A stretch of 51,170 nt of DNA from Bacteroidales bacterium (GTDB lineage: Bacteria; Bacteroidota; Bacteroidia; Bacteroidales; P3): assembly GCA_016283175.1 (NCBI GenBank), contig JAEEMK010000091.1, forward strand, positions 1-51,170, in the 5' to 3' direction. The notes below the pieces were generated by a model. The model did no database searches, had not been told where the DNA came from, and worked only from the letters and a program-made list of their open reading frames with translations. Position 1 is the stretch's first letter. Each line of letters starts with the position of its first letter. A program made the position numbers and the translations under genes. This document shows positions 1 through 7,067 of the stretch, in pieces.

Positions 1-712
1 GGCTACCGAAGGTGTCTACGGTATGGAAGGCGACCTCGGTGCGCTGGACAAGATTGTTGCTCTGAAGAAGGAGTTCAACTTCCGCATCCTTATCGACGAT
101 GCCCACGGTATGGGCGTTATGGGTCCCGAGGGTCGCGGTACGCACACCCACTTCAACTGCGCCGACGACATCGACCTCTATTTCTGCGCTTTTGCCAAGA
201 CGATGGCCATCATTGGCGGCTTTATCGGCTGCAACGATGAGGATATCATCACCTATCTGCGCTTCAATATGCGCTCGCAGATTTATGCCAAGAGTCTGCC
301 GATGCCCATCGTTTGGGGTGTCAAGCGTCGTTTGGAGATTATCAACCAGCATCCCGAATACCGCGAGAAGCTGTGGGAACTCTCGACCTATCTGCAGAAA
401 TCGCTTCAGGCCGAGGGTCTCAACACGGGTGTCACCGAGTCGCCGATTACGCCGGTGTTCTTCCCGGGCGATGTGAACCAAGGCACGAACGTCGTTGTCG
501 ACCTGCGCGAGAATTACGGAATCTTCTGCTCGATCGTGGTTTATCCCGTCGTACCGAAGGGCCAGATTATGCTGCGTATCATCCCGACGGCTGTCCACAC
601 GATGGAGCACGCCAACCGCACCATCGAGGTGTTCCGCGAGGTGAAGAAGAAACTCGACGCCGGCTTCTACAACAAGCCGATGCCTGATATGCATATCATT
701 AAGAAAAATTGA
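1..712 (+). CDS. Alpha-oxoamine synthase, probable cysteate fatty acyltransferase (5' truncated)
   Basis: The reading frame is open from base 2 to the TGA at 710-712, so the 5' end lies outside the window; an internal ATG at 23 is not the start. The protein is a fold-type I PLP enzyme of the alpha-oxoamine synthase family (AONS, KBL and serine palmitoyltransferase are relatives), which condense an amino acid with an acyl thioester and release CO2. Visible motifs are TEGVYGMEGD, the PLP-ring aspartate region IDDAHGMG and the Schiff-base lysine in FAKTMA. It is unlike the usual Bacteroides serine palmitoyltransferase around that lysine (FSKSLASIGG there) and in its C-terminal half. The next gene is cysteate-synthase-like and the third an SDR. 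That set fits sulfonolipid (capnine) synthesis, with this enzyme joining cysteate to a fatty acyl donor. Family assignment is firm; the substrate is inferred from context. Confidence 0.8.
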   Translation, partial: ATEGVYGMEGDLGALDKIVALKKEFNFRILIDDAHGMGVMGPEGRGTHTHFNCADDIDLYFCAFAKTMAIIGGFIGCNDEDIITYLRFNMRSQIYAKSLPMPIVWGVKRRLEIINQHPEYREKLWELSTYLQKSLQAEGLNTGVTESPITPVFFPGDVNQGTNVVVDLRENYGIFCSIVVYPVVPKGQIMLRIIPTAVHTMEHANRTIEVFREVKKKLDAGFYNKPMPDMHIIKKN

Positions 713-795
713 AATAAACTTTGACCTTGACGTTGACTTTAACAAGCTTACGCATTAAAAGGTTAACGTTAAAGTTAATAGTTAAAGTTGATAAT

Positions 796-2013
796 ATGAA
801 ATACCAACTTCGATGCAAGAAATGTGGCAAAGTCATAGCTGACTTTGCCACTTGGTTTCAGCAAGACCAGCAGTGCGAGTGCGGCAGCGGCTATGCTGAA
901 GTGGAATACACCGACAGCACTCCGTTTAGTTTTGGTAAGCCTGTAAATGGCTCATACCAAGATTATTATTTCGATGTCCTCCCTGTCGAGAAACGCGATA
1001 ATGTGGTTAGTTTCGGCGAAGGTTTGATACCGATGGAGCGCTGGGATAACCTTGAGGCATACGCCAAGAAGAATGGTGTTGATTGCAAGGTGTTTGTCTA
1101 CCGCAACGACCAGAACGCCGGTAGCGGGTCGTTCAAGGACATCAGCGCAGCGTTGGCTGCTACGGTGCTGAAAGAGAATGGAGTGAAGGAATATTGCCTG
1201 GCATCGACTGGCAATGCCGGTGTGGCTTTCGCGACTTATCTTGCCAAAGCGGGCATCAAGTTCACCGAATTCGCTCCCAATTGCATCGACCCCGCCACTG
1301 TCGAGGCTATCCGCAAGGTAGGTCAACCAATTGTGATTTCGAAAGGCGGTTATGGCGATGCCAAGGCTGAGGCTGCCACTTATCACAAAGAGAACCACGT
1401 GCTTATCAGCGGTGGCAATACCGACCCGCTTCGTATCGAGTCGAAGCGTCTGTTGGCATACGAGTGTCTGCGCCAGATGGGACAGCTGCCTACGGTTTAT
1501 ATGCAGGCTGTTGCCGGTGGCACATCGCCGTTGGCATTCGAGAAGGGTTTCCGCGACCTTAAGCGCTGCGGTATGATTGATGCCGACGCTGCGTTGCCGC
1601 GTATGCTCCTTGTCCAGCAGGACGAGTGCGACCCGATGGTCACCGCTTGGGAGAAGGCTACAGCCAATGGTTTTCCCGAAGGCTGGGAGAAGGACTATGA
1701 GGCCAAGAAGAACATCAAGACACGCATAGGTATCCTTACGGCTGCCAATCCGGGCAACTATCCGCTCGTAGCTCCTCTGGTTCGTAAGTCGGGTGGCACG
1801 TTTTTGCGTGTTGCCGAGGCAGAACTGCCGCAGTATGGTAAGGAAATGAAGCAGTCGCAGAGGACACTTATGGGCCCTGCTTCGATGGTGTGCTATACTG
1901 GTTTTTTCCAGGCCGTGGACAAAGGCCTGATAAAGAGCGGCGATACCGTGCTTCTCAATACCGGTGAGGGTAGCGACCGCGCAGGTTGGTTCCGTGAACT
2001 GGTTGAAAAATAA
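796..2013 (+). CDS. Threonine-synthase-like PLP enzyme, probable cysteate synthase
   Basis: This is a 405-residue fold-type II PLP enzyme. The ATG at 796 is preferred over a TTG at 721, because the upstream extension translates to low-complexity sequence from an AT-rich repeat. An N-terminal zinc-ribbon pattern (Cys7, Cys10, Cys27, Cys29) precedes the catalytic domain. The PLP lysine is Lys114 in GSFKD, the phosphate-binding loop is STGNAG (137-142), and a Gly/Ser-rich TGEGSD motif lies near the C-terminus. Archaeal cysteate synthase evolved from threonine synthase, has a similar N-terminal ribbon and makes cysteate from O-phosphoserine and sulfite. The YYFDVLPVE stretch resembles that group as I remember it. 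Lying between an oxoamine synthase and an SDR, cysteate synthase for sulfonolipids is the best reading; a true threonine synthase is the main alternative. Confidence 0.72.
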   Translation: MKYQLRCKKCGKVIADFATWFQQDQQCECGSGYAEVEYTDSTPFSFGKPVNGSYQDYYFDVLPVEKRDNVVSFGEGLIPMERWDNLEAYAKKNGVDCKVFVYRNDQNAGSGSFKDISAALAATVLKENGVKEYCLASTGNAGVAFATYLAKAGIKFTEFAPNCIDPATVEAIRKVGQPIVISKGGYGDAKAEAATYHKENHVLISGGNTDPLRIESKRLLAYECLRQMGQLPTVYMQAVAGGTSPLAFEKGFRDLKRCGMIDADAALPRMLLVQQDECDPMVTAWEKATANGFPEGWEKDYEAKKNIKTRIGILTAANPGNYPLVAPLVRKSGGTFLRVAEAELPQYGKEMKQSQRTLMGPASMVCYTGFFQAVDKGLIKSGDTVLLNTGEGSDRAGWFRELVEK

Positions 2014-2019
2014 AGCTTA

Positions 2020-2823
2020 ATGAGTAAGAAGTTTGAAAACAAAGTAGTATGGATTACTGGAGCTTCGTCGGGCATTGGCGAGGCTACTGCCTACCGTTTT
2101 GCCGAAGAAGGTTCAAAAGTTATTGTCACAGCCCTCGAGGCTGATCTGCTTGAAGGTGTTGTTAATCGCTGTAAAGAACTTGGTGCATCCGATGTCGTAG
2201 CTCTACCTTTCGACCTCTCCAAAAGCGACGAACTTGATGCTTTGGCAGAAAAGGCTTGGAATCAGTTTAGTGGCATTGATGTTCTATACAACAACGCTGG
2301 CATCAGCCAGCGCGGTACCACGGTCGAAACCGAGATGCGCGTTATCCGAAAGGTGATGGATATCGACTACTATGCTCCTGTGATTTTGACTAAGAACATT
2401 CTGCCGCGAATGATAGAGCGCGGTGGTGGCCAGCTGGTGGTGACCACCAGTATTGCAGGACGCTTTGGCTTCCCATTGCGTTGCGCATACAGCTCCGCCA
2501 AACACGCCCTGTATGGTTTTTTCGAGACTGTTCAGGCCGAGACCTACGACCAGAATATCCGCGTCACAATTGTTTGTCCGGGTCGTGTGCAGACAAATAT
2601 TTCTAAATACGCCCTCGAGAAAGATGGCAAGCAACACGGCAAGATGGATGCGGGTCAGGCTGGTGGCGTCACGCCTCAACAAGCTGCAGACAAGATTGTT
2701 AAGGCCGTGTATAAGAAAAAACGCGAAGTCCTGGTAGGACGCTATGAGCTGCTGATGGCCTACATCAAGCAGTATTTCCCTGGCCTTGCCGCCAAACTGG
2801 CAAGGAAGATAAAGCCGATGTAA
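2020..2823 (+). CDS. SDR-family oxidoreductase, probable 3-oxocapnine reductase
   Basis: This is a 267-residue classical short-chain dehydrogenase/reductase. The cofactor motif TGASSGIG spans residues 13-20, NNAG follows at 91-94, and the catalytic triad is Ser144, Tyr157 and Lys161 (YSSAK). The C-terminus (LLMAYIKQYFPGLAAKLARKI) is hydrophobic and basic, as in DHRS7B and 3-ketosphinganine reductase-type SDRs that act at membranes. The gene starts six bases after the stop of the cysteate-synthase-like gene, so the three genes form one operon. By analogy with sphingolipid synthesis it would reduce the 3-keto product of the oxoamine synthase. SDR membership is certain; the substrate is inferred. 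Confidence 0.75.
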   Translation: MSKKFENKVVWITGASSGIGEATAYRFAEEGSKVIVTALEADLLEGVVNRCKELGASDVVALPFDLSKSDELDALAEKAWNQFSGIDVLYNNAGISQRGTTVETEMRVIRKVMDIDYYAPVILTKNILPRMIERGGGQLVVTTSIAGRFGFPLRCAYSSAKHALYGFFETVQAETYDQNIRVTIVCPGRVQTNISKYALEKDGKQHGKMDAGQAGGVTPQQAADKIVKAVYKKKREVLVGRYELLMAYIKQYFPGLAAKLARKIKPM

Positions 2824-2914
2824 CGGGCTTTAATTGAAGAATAACAGAGAAGACAAACCAATCAAAATCCGAGTGTAATGCTTATGTCGGAAAGCTCACT
2901 TGGATAGAGTAATG

Positions 2915-2949
2915 AAAAAGGACGGTTAAACCAATTAACCGTCCTTTTT
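2915..2949. terminator. Bidirectional intrinsic terminator
   Basis: A perfect 15-bp inverted repeat (2915-2929 with 2935-2949) encloses a 5-base loop. The stem has a GC-rich centre (GGACGG), starts with five A and ends with five T, so it can terminate in both directions. It lies between the convergent SDR gene and the acyl-CoA synthetase gene. Confidence 0.9.
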
Positions 2950-2971
2950 ATAAAGTGTTTTTTCAGCAGTC

Positions 2972-4756
2972 TTATTTGAAAAGTGCGTCGATCTGTTCTT
3001 TGTATGCTGCTGCGACATTGCGGCGGATAAGTTTCTGGGTGGGGGTGAGGAACTTGTTGGCCTCGCTCCAGGTGTCGGCTACCAAGGCAAATTTCTTCAC
3101 CTGTTCGGTGACACCGAGTTCGGCATTGTATTTATCGACAACTTTCTGATAACGTGCAACAACTGTCTTGTCGGCAATCATCTGCTCCTTGCTTGTGGCC
3201 GTAACGTTGTGGCGCCCGCACCAGTCTTTCAGCATATCGAAGTCGGGGGCAATAAGAGCGGCGGCAAATTTCTGGTCGGCGCCAACCACCATCATATCAA
3301 GTATGAACGGCGACTGTTTCATCTTCTCTTCGATGACCTCTGGGTTGATGTATTTGCCCATCGAAGTCTTGAACATACTTTTGGTGCGTCCGGTGATGAA
3401 GAGGTAGCCGTCGGGGTCGAAATAGCCGGTGTCGCCCGTGTGGAACCACCCCTCGCTGTCGATGGCTTCGGCCGTGAGTTCGGGCTGATTGTAGTAGCCT
3501 TTCATCACGTTGCCGCCACGGCATTGTATCTCGTTGGTTTGAGAATCGATGCGTACTTCGATTGCGCGCATTGCGAAGCCCACCGAACCGATTTTGCGGC
3601 CTTTCTTGTTGCTGTTGGTCACGGCGATGAGCGGCGAGCATTCGGTGAGCCCATAGCCCTCATAGAGGTCGAGACCCACACAGGAGAAGAACCTTGTCAG
3701 ACGTGGTTGGATGGTGGCACCGCCGCTGACCAGCATATAAAGCTCGCCTCCCATACTTTCGCGTATCTCTTTGTATACCAGCTTGTCGGCAATTCTTTTT
3801 TGGAGTTTGTACCAGCAGCTGAGTTTCGATTCGTCGAGGTCGTAGTCAAAGGCCAGGTCGATAGCCCAGTCGAATATTTTCTTCTTGATGCCAGTCATCT
3901 TCTCGCCCTTGCGGAAAATCTTGTCGTAAACCTTCTCGATGAAGCGGGGCACACAAGCCATCATATTAGGGCTGATTTCCTTGCAGTTGTCACCAACTTT
4001 GGCAATGCTTTCGGCGTATGCTATGGTGAAGCAGAGCCACTGGTAGAGGTAGCCCATCATACGTTCATAGATATGGCACATCGGCAGCCAGCTTAACGCC
4101 TTTGTCCAAGTCTTTCCTGGGCTCTCCTTGATTTCCTGCACGTTCATAATCAGGCCGCGGTGGGTCAGCATCGCGCCTTTGGGAACACCCGTGGTGCCGC
4201 TGGTGTATATCATAGTGCATACGTCGTCGGTGGTAAGAGCGTCTTTCATCTCCTGCAAGTGCTGCGGAGCGTCGGGATGCTCGGCAAGATAGCGTCGACC
4301 AATCTCGTAGATGTCGTCAATCGACTTGACTCCTTCCATAGGCACAATGGTGCAGAGGTTTTCCAGATGCGGCAGTTTTTCGCGAATATTGCTGATTTTG
4401 TTGTACAAGGTCGGTGTTTCGACAACCAGCAGGCGAACTTGTGCGTCGTTGAGGATATACTGGTAGTCATCTTCGCTGATGGTGGGATAGATGGGCAGCA
4501 GCACGGCGCCTGTTTGCTGTACGCCGAAGTCGACATAGTTCCACTCGGGACGTCCGGCAGAGATGAGACCGATGTTTTCGCCCTTCTTCACACCAAGGTG
4601 CATAAGGGCATAGCTTATAAGGTTGGATTTCTCGATATATTCGTCGATGAAATGTTCTTTCCATTCACCGTTTTCCTTGAATTTGAACACTGGACGTTCG
4701 GGGTGCAATTCTTTGCGCCATTGTAGCAAATCGAATAAACGTGTAGGTTCTTGCAT
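2972..4756 (-). CDS. Long-chain acyl-CoA synthetase (AMP-forming)
   Basis: A 594-residue member of the ANL superfamily that activates a fatty acid to acyl-AMP and then acyl-CoA. It shows the P-loop-like YTSGTTGVPKG motif about a third of the way in, the GYGLTE motif of the adenylation site, the ATP-ribose aspartate in GWFHTGDTG, and a C-terminal lysine in KTSMGKYINP that fits the catalytic lysine. The length and the long linker between the SGTTG and GYGLTE motifs match the FadD15/ACSL-like subgroup common in Bacteroidota. It is transcribed away from dusB with a 632-base leader region and a recognisable promoter. It could supply acyl-CoA to the neighbouring lipid operon, but it is on the opposite strand and such genes are widespread. 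Confidence 0.9.
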   Translation of the reverse strand: MQEPTRLFDLLQWRKELHPERPVFKFKENGEWKEHFIDEYIEKSNLISYALMHLGVKKGENIGLISAGRPEWNYVDFGVQQTGAVLLPIYPTISEDDYQYILNDAQVRLLVVETPTLYNKISNIREKLPHLENLCTIVPMEGVKSIDDIYEIGRRYLAEHPDAPQHLQEMKDALTTDDVCTMIYTSGTTGVPKGAMLTHRGLIMNVQEIKESPGKTWTKALSWLPMCHIYERMMGYLYQWLCFTIAYAESIAKVGDNCKEISPNMMACVPRFIEKVYDKIFRKGEKMTGIKKKIFDWAIDLAFDYDLDESKLSCWYKLQKRIADKLVYKEIRESMGGELYMLVSGGATIQPRLTRFFSCVGLDLYEGYGLTECSPLIAVTNSNKKGRKIGSVGFAMRAIEVRIDSQTNEIQCRGGNVMKGYYNQPELTAEAIDSEGWFHTGDTGYFDPDGYLFITGRTKSMFKTSMGKYINPEVIEEKMKQSPFILDMMVVGADQKFAAALIAPDFDMLKDWCGRHNVTATSKEQMIADKTVVARYQKVVDKYNAELGVTEQVKKFALVADTWSEANKFLTPTQKLIRRNVAAAYKEQIDALFK

Positions 4757-4784
4757 AACTGTTTTGTTAATTTTTATTAAACTG

Positions 4785-4815
4785 CAAATTTACAAAATTT
4801 TTTTTTAATGGCAAG
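4785..4815 (-). promoter_or_regulatory. Bacteroidota-type promoter of the acyl-CoA synthetase gene
   Basis: Read on the minus strand, a CTTG box (4812-4815), a 19-base spacer and TAAATTTG (4785-4792) match the TTTG-N19-TAnnTTTG consensus apart from one base in the upstream box. The -7 box lies 29 bases upstream of the ATG at 4756. Confidence 0.65.
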
Positions 4816-5388
4816 AAAAAAAATACAAACGTTGAAAAATCGTTGATTTTCAAATTCAAACGCCCTACAATCCACTTTGTATAGATAAATATGTCGATTA
4901 TTTTTTTCCCCATATTGGCAAAATGAAGTTTCGCTGGAATCCATATTGCTCATTTTCGGATAGGCATCCATTTCACCTTCAAGGCCCGAAAATCATAATA
5001 TTATCGCAGAGTATTTCATTTTTTACTTTCGAAATAGCAGTAAAGAGAAAAATGTTAAAGGAAATTTAACTTAAATTTTAACATTTCATACCCCTTCAAT
5101 GCCCCCTCTTAACCCCCTGATTTCAAGGTATCATCTTCTTACCGAAGTTTACCCAAACTCTTATCAAAGTTTTACCAAAGTTCATTTTCCTGAACTTTAA
5201 TTGGTTTTTGGTCAGTATTTTATAAGGGATAAATTTAGATAAAATATGGCTCAATCAAAGGGTGTGTTTTTTTTGTTAATCTCTGATAATCAAGCGGTTG
5301 AAAATGTTAAAATGAAATGTTAATTATACAACAAAATTAACATTTCATTTGTTCTGAAAATAGTGATAAGCGGGGTGGGAGAGGGGCG
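4816..5388. other. AT-rich gene-free region between dusB and the acyl-CoA synthetase gene
   Basis: I see no credible gene here: the longest reading frame (64 codons, minus strand, 4777-4971) has no recognisable features. The region is AT-rich and contains several copies of TTAACATTT, a small hairpin built from AAGTTCA/TGAACTT near 5178-5197, and the perfect inverted repeat annotated separately at 5310-5350. It serves as the 5' region of the acyl-CoA synthetase gene and the 3' region of dusB. Confidence 0.5.
5310..5350. terminator. Perfect 16-bp inverted repeat 3' of dusB
   Basis: 5310-5325 (AAATGAAATGTTAATT) is the exact reverse complement of 5335-5350, with a 9-base loop. On the minus strand it lies 39 bases beyond the dusB stop and is followed by TTTAACATTTTC, so it may act as a terminator. 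The stem is AT-rich and the T-tract short, so a regulatory role or a decayed element is also possible. Confidence 0.45.
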
Positions 5389-6366
5389 TTATTGAGCGTA
5401 GTGCCCGGTTATGCGGTCGAGGATGGTGTTGACTTCCGCCAAGGTTGTGACGCTGACCAGCGGAATGCGGAACTGCTTGAAATCGAACAAGCCACGGAAG
5501 TAGGCACCATAGTGTTTGCGCATTTCGAAGATGGCTTGTCGCTCGCCTTTGAAATCCACTTCGGCCATTAGGTGCTGCCGACATACTTCAACGCGGTCGG
5601 CCACAGAGGGTGAAAGTGGTGTCTGGTTTTGCATCAGCTGCTTGGTTTGTTCGAAAATCCAGGGGTTGCCAATGGCCGCACGGCCAATGAGGATGCCGTC
5701 TACGCCGTAGCGCCGGCGTGCTTCAAGAGCCTGCAGCGGTGTGGTGATGTCGCCATTGCCGAAGACAGGTATGCGCAGGCGTGGGTTGGCTTTTGTTTCG
5801 CCTATGAGGGTCCAGTCGGCCTCGCCTCGGTACATCTGTGTCTTTGTGCGGCCGTGAATGCTGACGGCGGCGACACCGACGTCCTGCAATTGTTCGGCAA
5901 GGGTGACGATGGGTTTTTCGCTGTCGTCGTATCCGAGGCGTGTTTTTACAGTAACGGGCAGGGGCGAGTTGCGTACAATAGCGGCTGTGATTTTCAGCAG
6001 TTTGGGTATGTCCTTGAGCATTCCTGAGCCACCGCCTTTGCCAGCCACTTTGCGTACTGGGCAGCCCCAGTTGATGTCGATGAAATCGGGCTGTGCCTCT
6101 GCAACGACATCGATGCAGCGCAGCATAGCATCCTCTTCGTTGCCAAATACTTGGATTCCGATTGGACGCTCAAAATCGGCGAAGAGCATCTTGCGGCGGC
6201 TTTTCTCGGCATCGCGTATCAATGCTTCGGAGGCAATGAATTCGCTGATAAGCAGGTCGGCACCGTGACGTTTGCAGAGCTGCCGGAAAGGCAGGTCGGT
6301 AACGTCGTCCATCGGTGAAAGAATCAGCGGGAATTCACCCAGCTCTATGTTGCCTATTTTTGCCAT
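5389..6366 (-). CDS. dusB: tRNA-dihydrouridine synthase, DusB type
   Basis: A 325-residue FMN-dependent TIM-barrel enzyme that reduces uridine to dihydrouridine in tRNA. The N-terminus has the family's SPMDDVTDLPFR flavin-site motif (residues 17-28), and the catalytic cysteine is Cys102 in NWGCPVRKV, followed by a glycine-rich loop. The phosphate-binding GRAAIGNPW lies late in the barrel, and a C-terminal helical domain has the RKHYGAYFRG signature. The length is normal for the family. It is transcribed divergently from cdd, with 60 bases between the start codons. Confidence 0.93.
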   Translation of the reverse strand: MAKIGNIELGEFPLILSPMDDVTDLPFRQLCKRHGADLLISEFIASEALIRDAEKSRRKMLFADFERPIGIQVFGNEEDAMLRCIDVVAEAQPDFIDINWGCPVRKVAGKGGGSGMLKDIPKLLKITAAIVRNSPLPVTVKTRLGYDDSEKPIVTLAEQLQDVGVAAVSIHGRTKTQMYRGEADWTLIGETKANPRLRIPVFGNGDITTPLQALEARRRYGVDGILIGRAAIGNPWIFEQTKQLMQNQTPLSPSVADRVEVCRQHLMAEVDFKGERQAIFEMRKHYGAYFRGLFDFKQFRIPLVSVTTLAEVNTILDRITGHYAQ

Positions 6367-6379
6367 CTACAATAATTTG

Positions 6380-6417
6380 CGCCATCTGGCGTTATGAATA
6401 ATAATTTTGCAAAGATA
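6380..6417 (-). promoter_or_regulatory. dusB promoter region with small dyad
   Basis: On the minus strand TATCTTTG (6410-6417) matches the Bacteroidota -7 element. No good upstream TTTG box is present at 19 bases. Between it and the dusB start lies the dyad CGCCA-TC-TGGCG (6380-6391), which could be an operator or a leader hairpin for the divergent dusB/cdd pair. Confidence 0.4.
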
Positions 6418-6426
6418 ACAAAATTT

Positions 6427-6891
6427 ATGGAAAGAACGCAAATAATACATTATCAAGAGTGTACGTTGGCCGAGCTCGACGTGGCCGATCGTGAGTTGAT
6501 GGATGCTGCAATTGCTGCCACAGCTACGGCCTATGCTCCCTATTCCAATTTTCACGTGGGTGCTGCGGTGCGAATGGCCGACGGTGCTGTTGTGACAGGC
6601 AGCAACCAGGAGAACATAGCCTATCCCAGTGGTCTTTGTGCCGAACGCACAGCTTTGTTTTCCGCTTCGGCGCAACGCCCCGGTGCCGTAATGGAAGCGT
6701 TGGCAGTGGTGGGTCGCAACAGCGAAGGGGTGCTGGTGGCTGCCAGCCCTTGTGGTGCGTGCCGCCAGGTAATGGCCGAGGTCGAGAACCGCCAGGGTCG
6801 CAAACTGCGTGTTTTGTGTTATTTTTCAGATGACAAAATATTGATATTCGACGGCATAGAATCACTTTTACCTTTCATTTTCAGTATGTGA
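6427..6891 (+). CDS. cdd: Cytidine deaminase
   Basis: A 154-residue homotetrameric-type cytidine deaminase of pyrimidine salvage. The zinc site is complete: Cys71 and catalytic Glu73 in CAERTALF, and Cys109 and Cys112 in PCGACRQV. The substrate-binding YAPYSNFHVGAA is at 37-47. I chose the ATG at 6427 rather than 6394, because the earlier one adds 11 residues with no counterpart in the family and would place the start inside the dusB promoter. The C-terminal end (LLPFIFSM) matches the usual LLPFxF ending. Confidence 0.92.
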   Translation: MERTQIIHYQECTLAELDVADRELMDAAIAATATAYAPYSNFHVGAAVRMADGAVVTGSNQENIAYPSGLCAERTALFSASAQRPGAVMEALAVVGRNSEGVLVAASPCGACRQVMAEVENRQGRKLRVLCYFSDDKILIFDGIESLLPFIFSM

Positions 6892-6970
6892 TATTGCTAA
6901 ATTTTATAATCTCAACAGTCTGAAATACAGAGGGGTATTTTATTTCTTGCAAAAAGTTTAGCAACAAAAA

Positions 6971-7001
6971 TTTGTCATACAGATTTTTCTTTGTACTTTT
7001 G
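6971..7001 (+). promoter_or_regulatory. Consensus Bacteroidota promoter of the PpiD-like gene
   Basis: TTTG (6971-6974), exactly 19 bases, then TACTTTTG (6994-7001) is a full match to TTTG-N19-TAnnTTTG. It sits 67 bases upstream of the start codon at 7068. Confidence 0.85.
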
Positions 7002-7067
7002 CAAACTTGTTTGGGGCATTTTGTGTCTCATTTTAACTTATGTAAATTATAAATAAAAGATAACAAA

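Noticed and set aside
1-712. Serine palmitoyltransferase of sphingolipid synthesis
   Set aside because: The region around the PLP lysine and the C-terminal half differ from Bacteroides Spt, and the neighbours fit capnine synthesis better. It is not excluded.
6394-6426. Extended N-terminus of cytidine deaminase
   Set aside because: The extra residues have no family counterpart and cover the divergent promoter.
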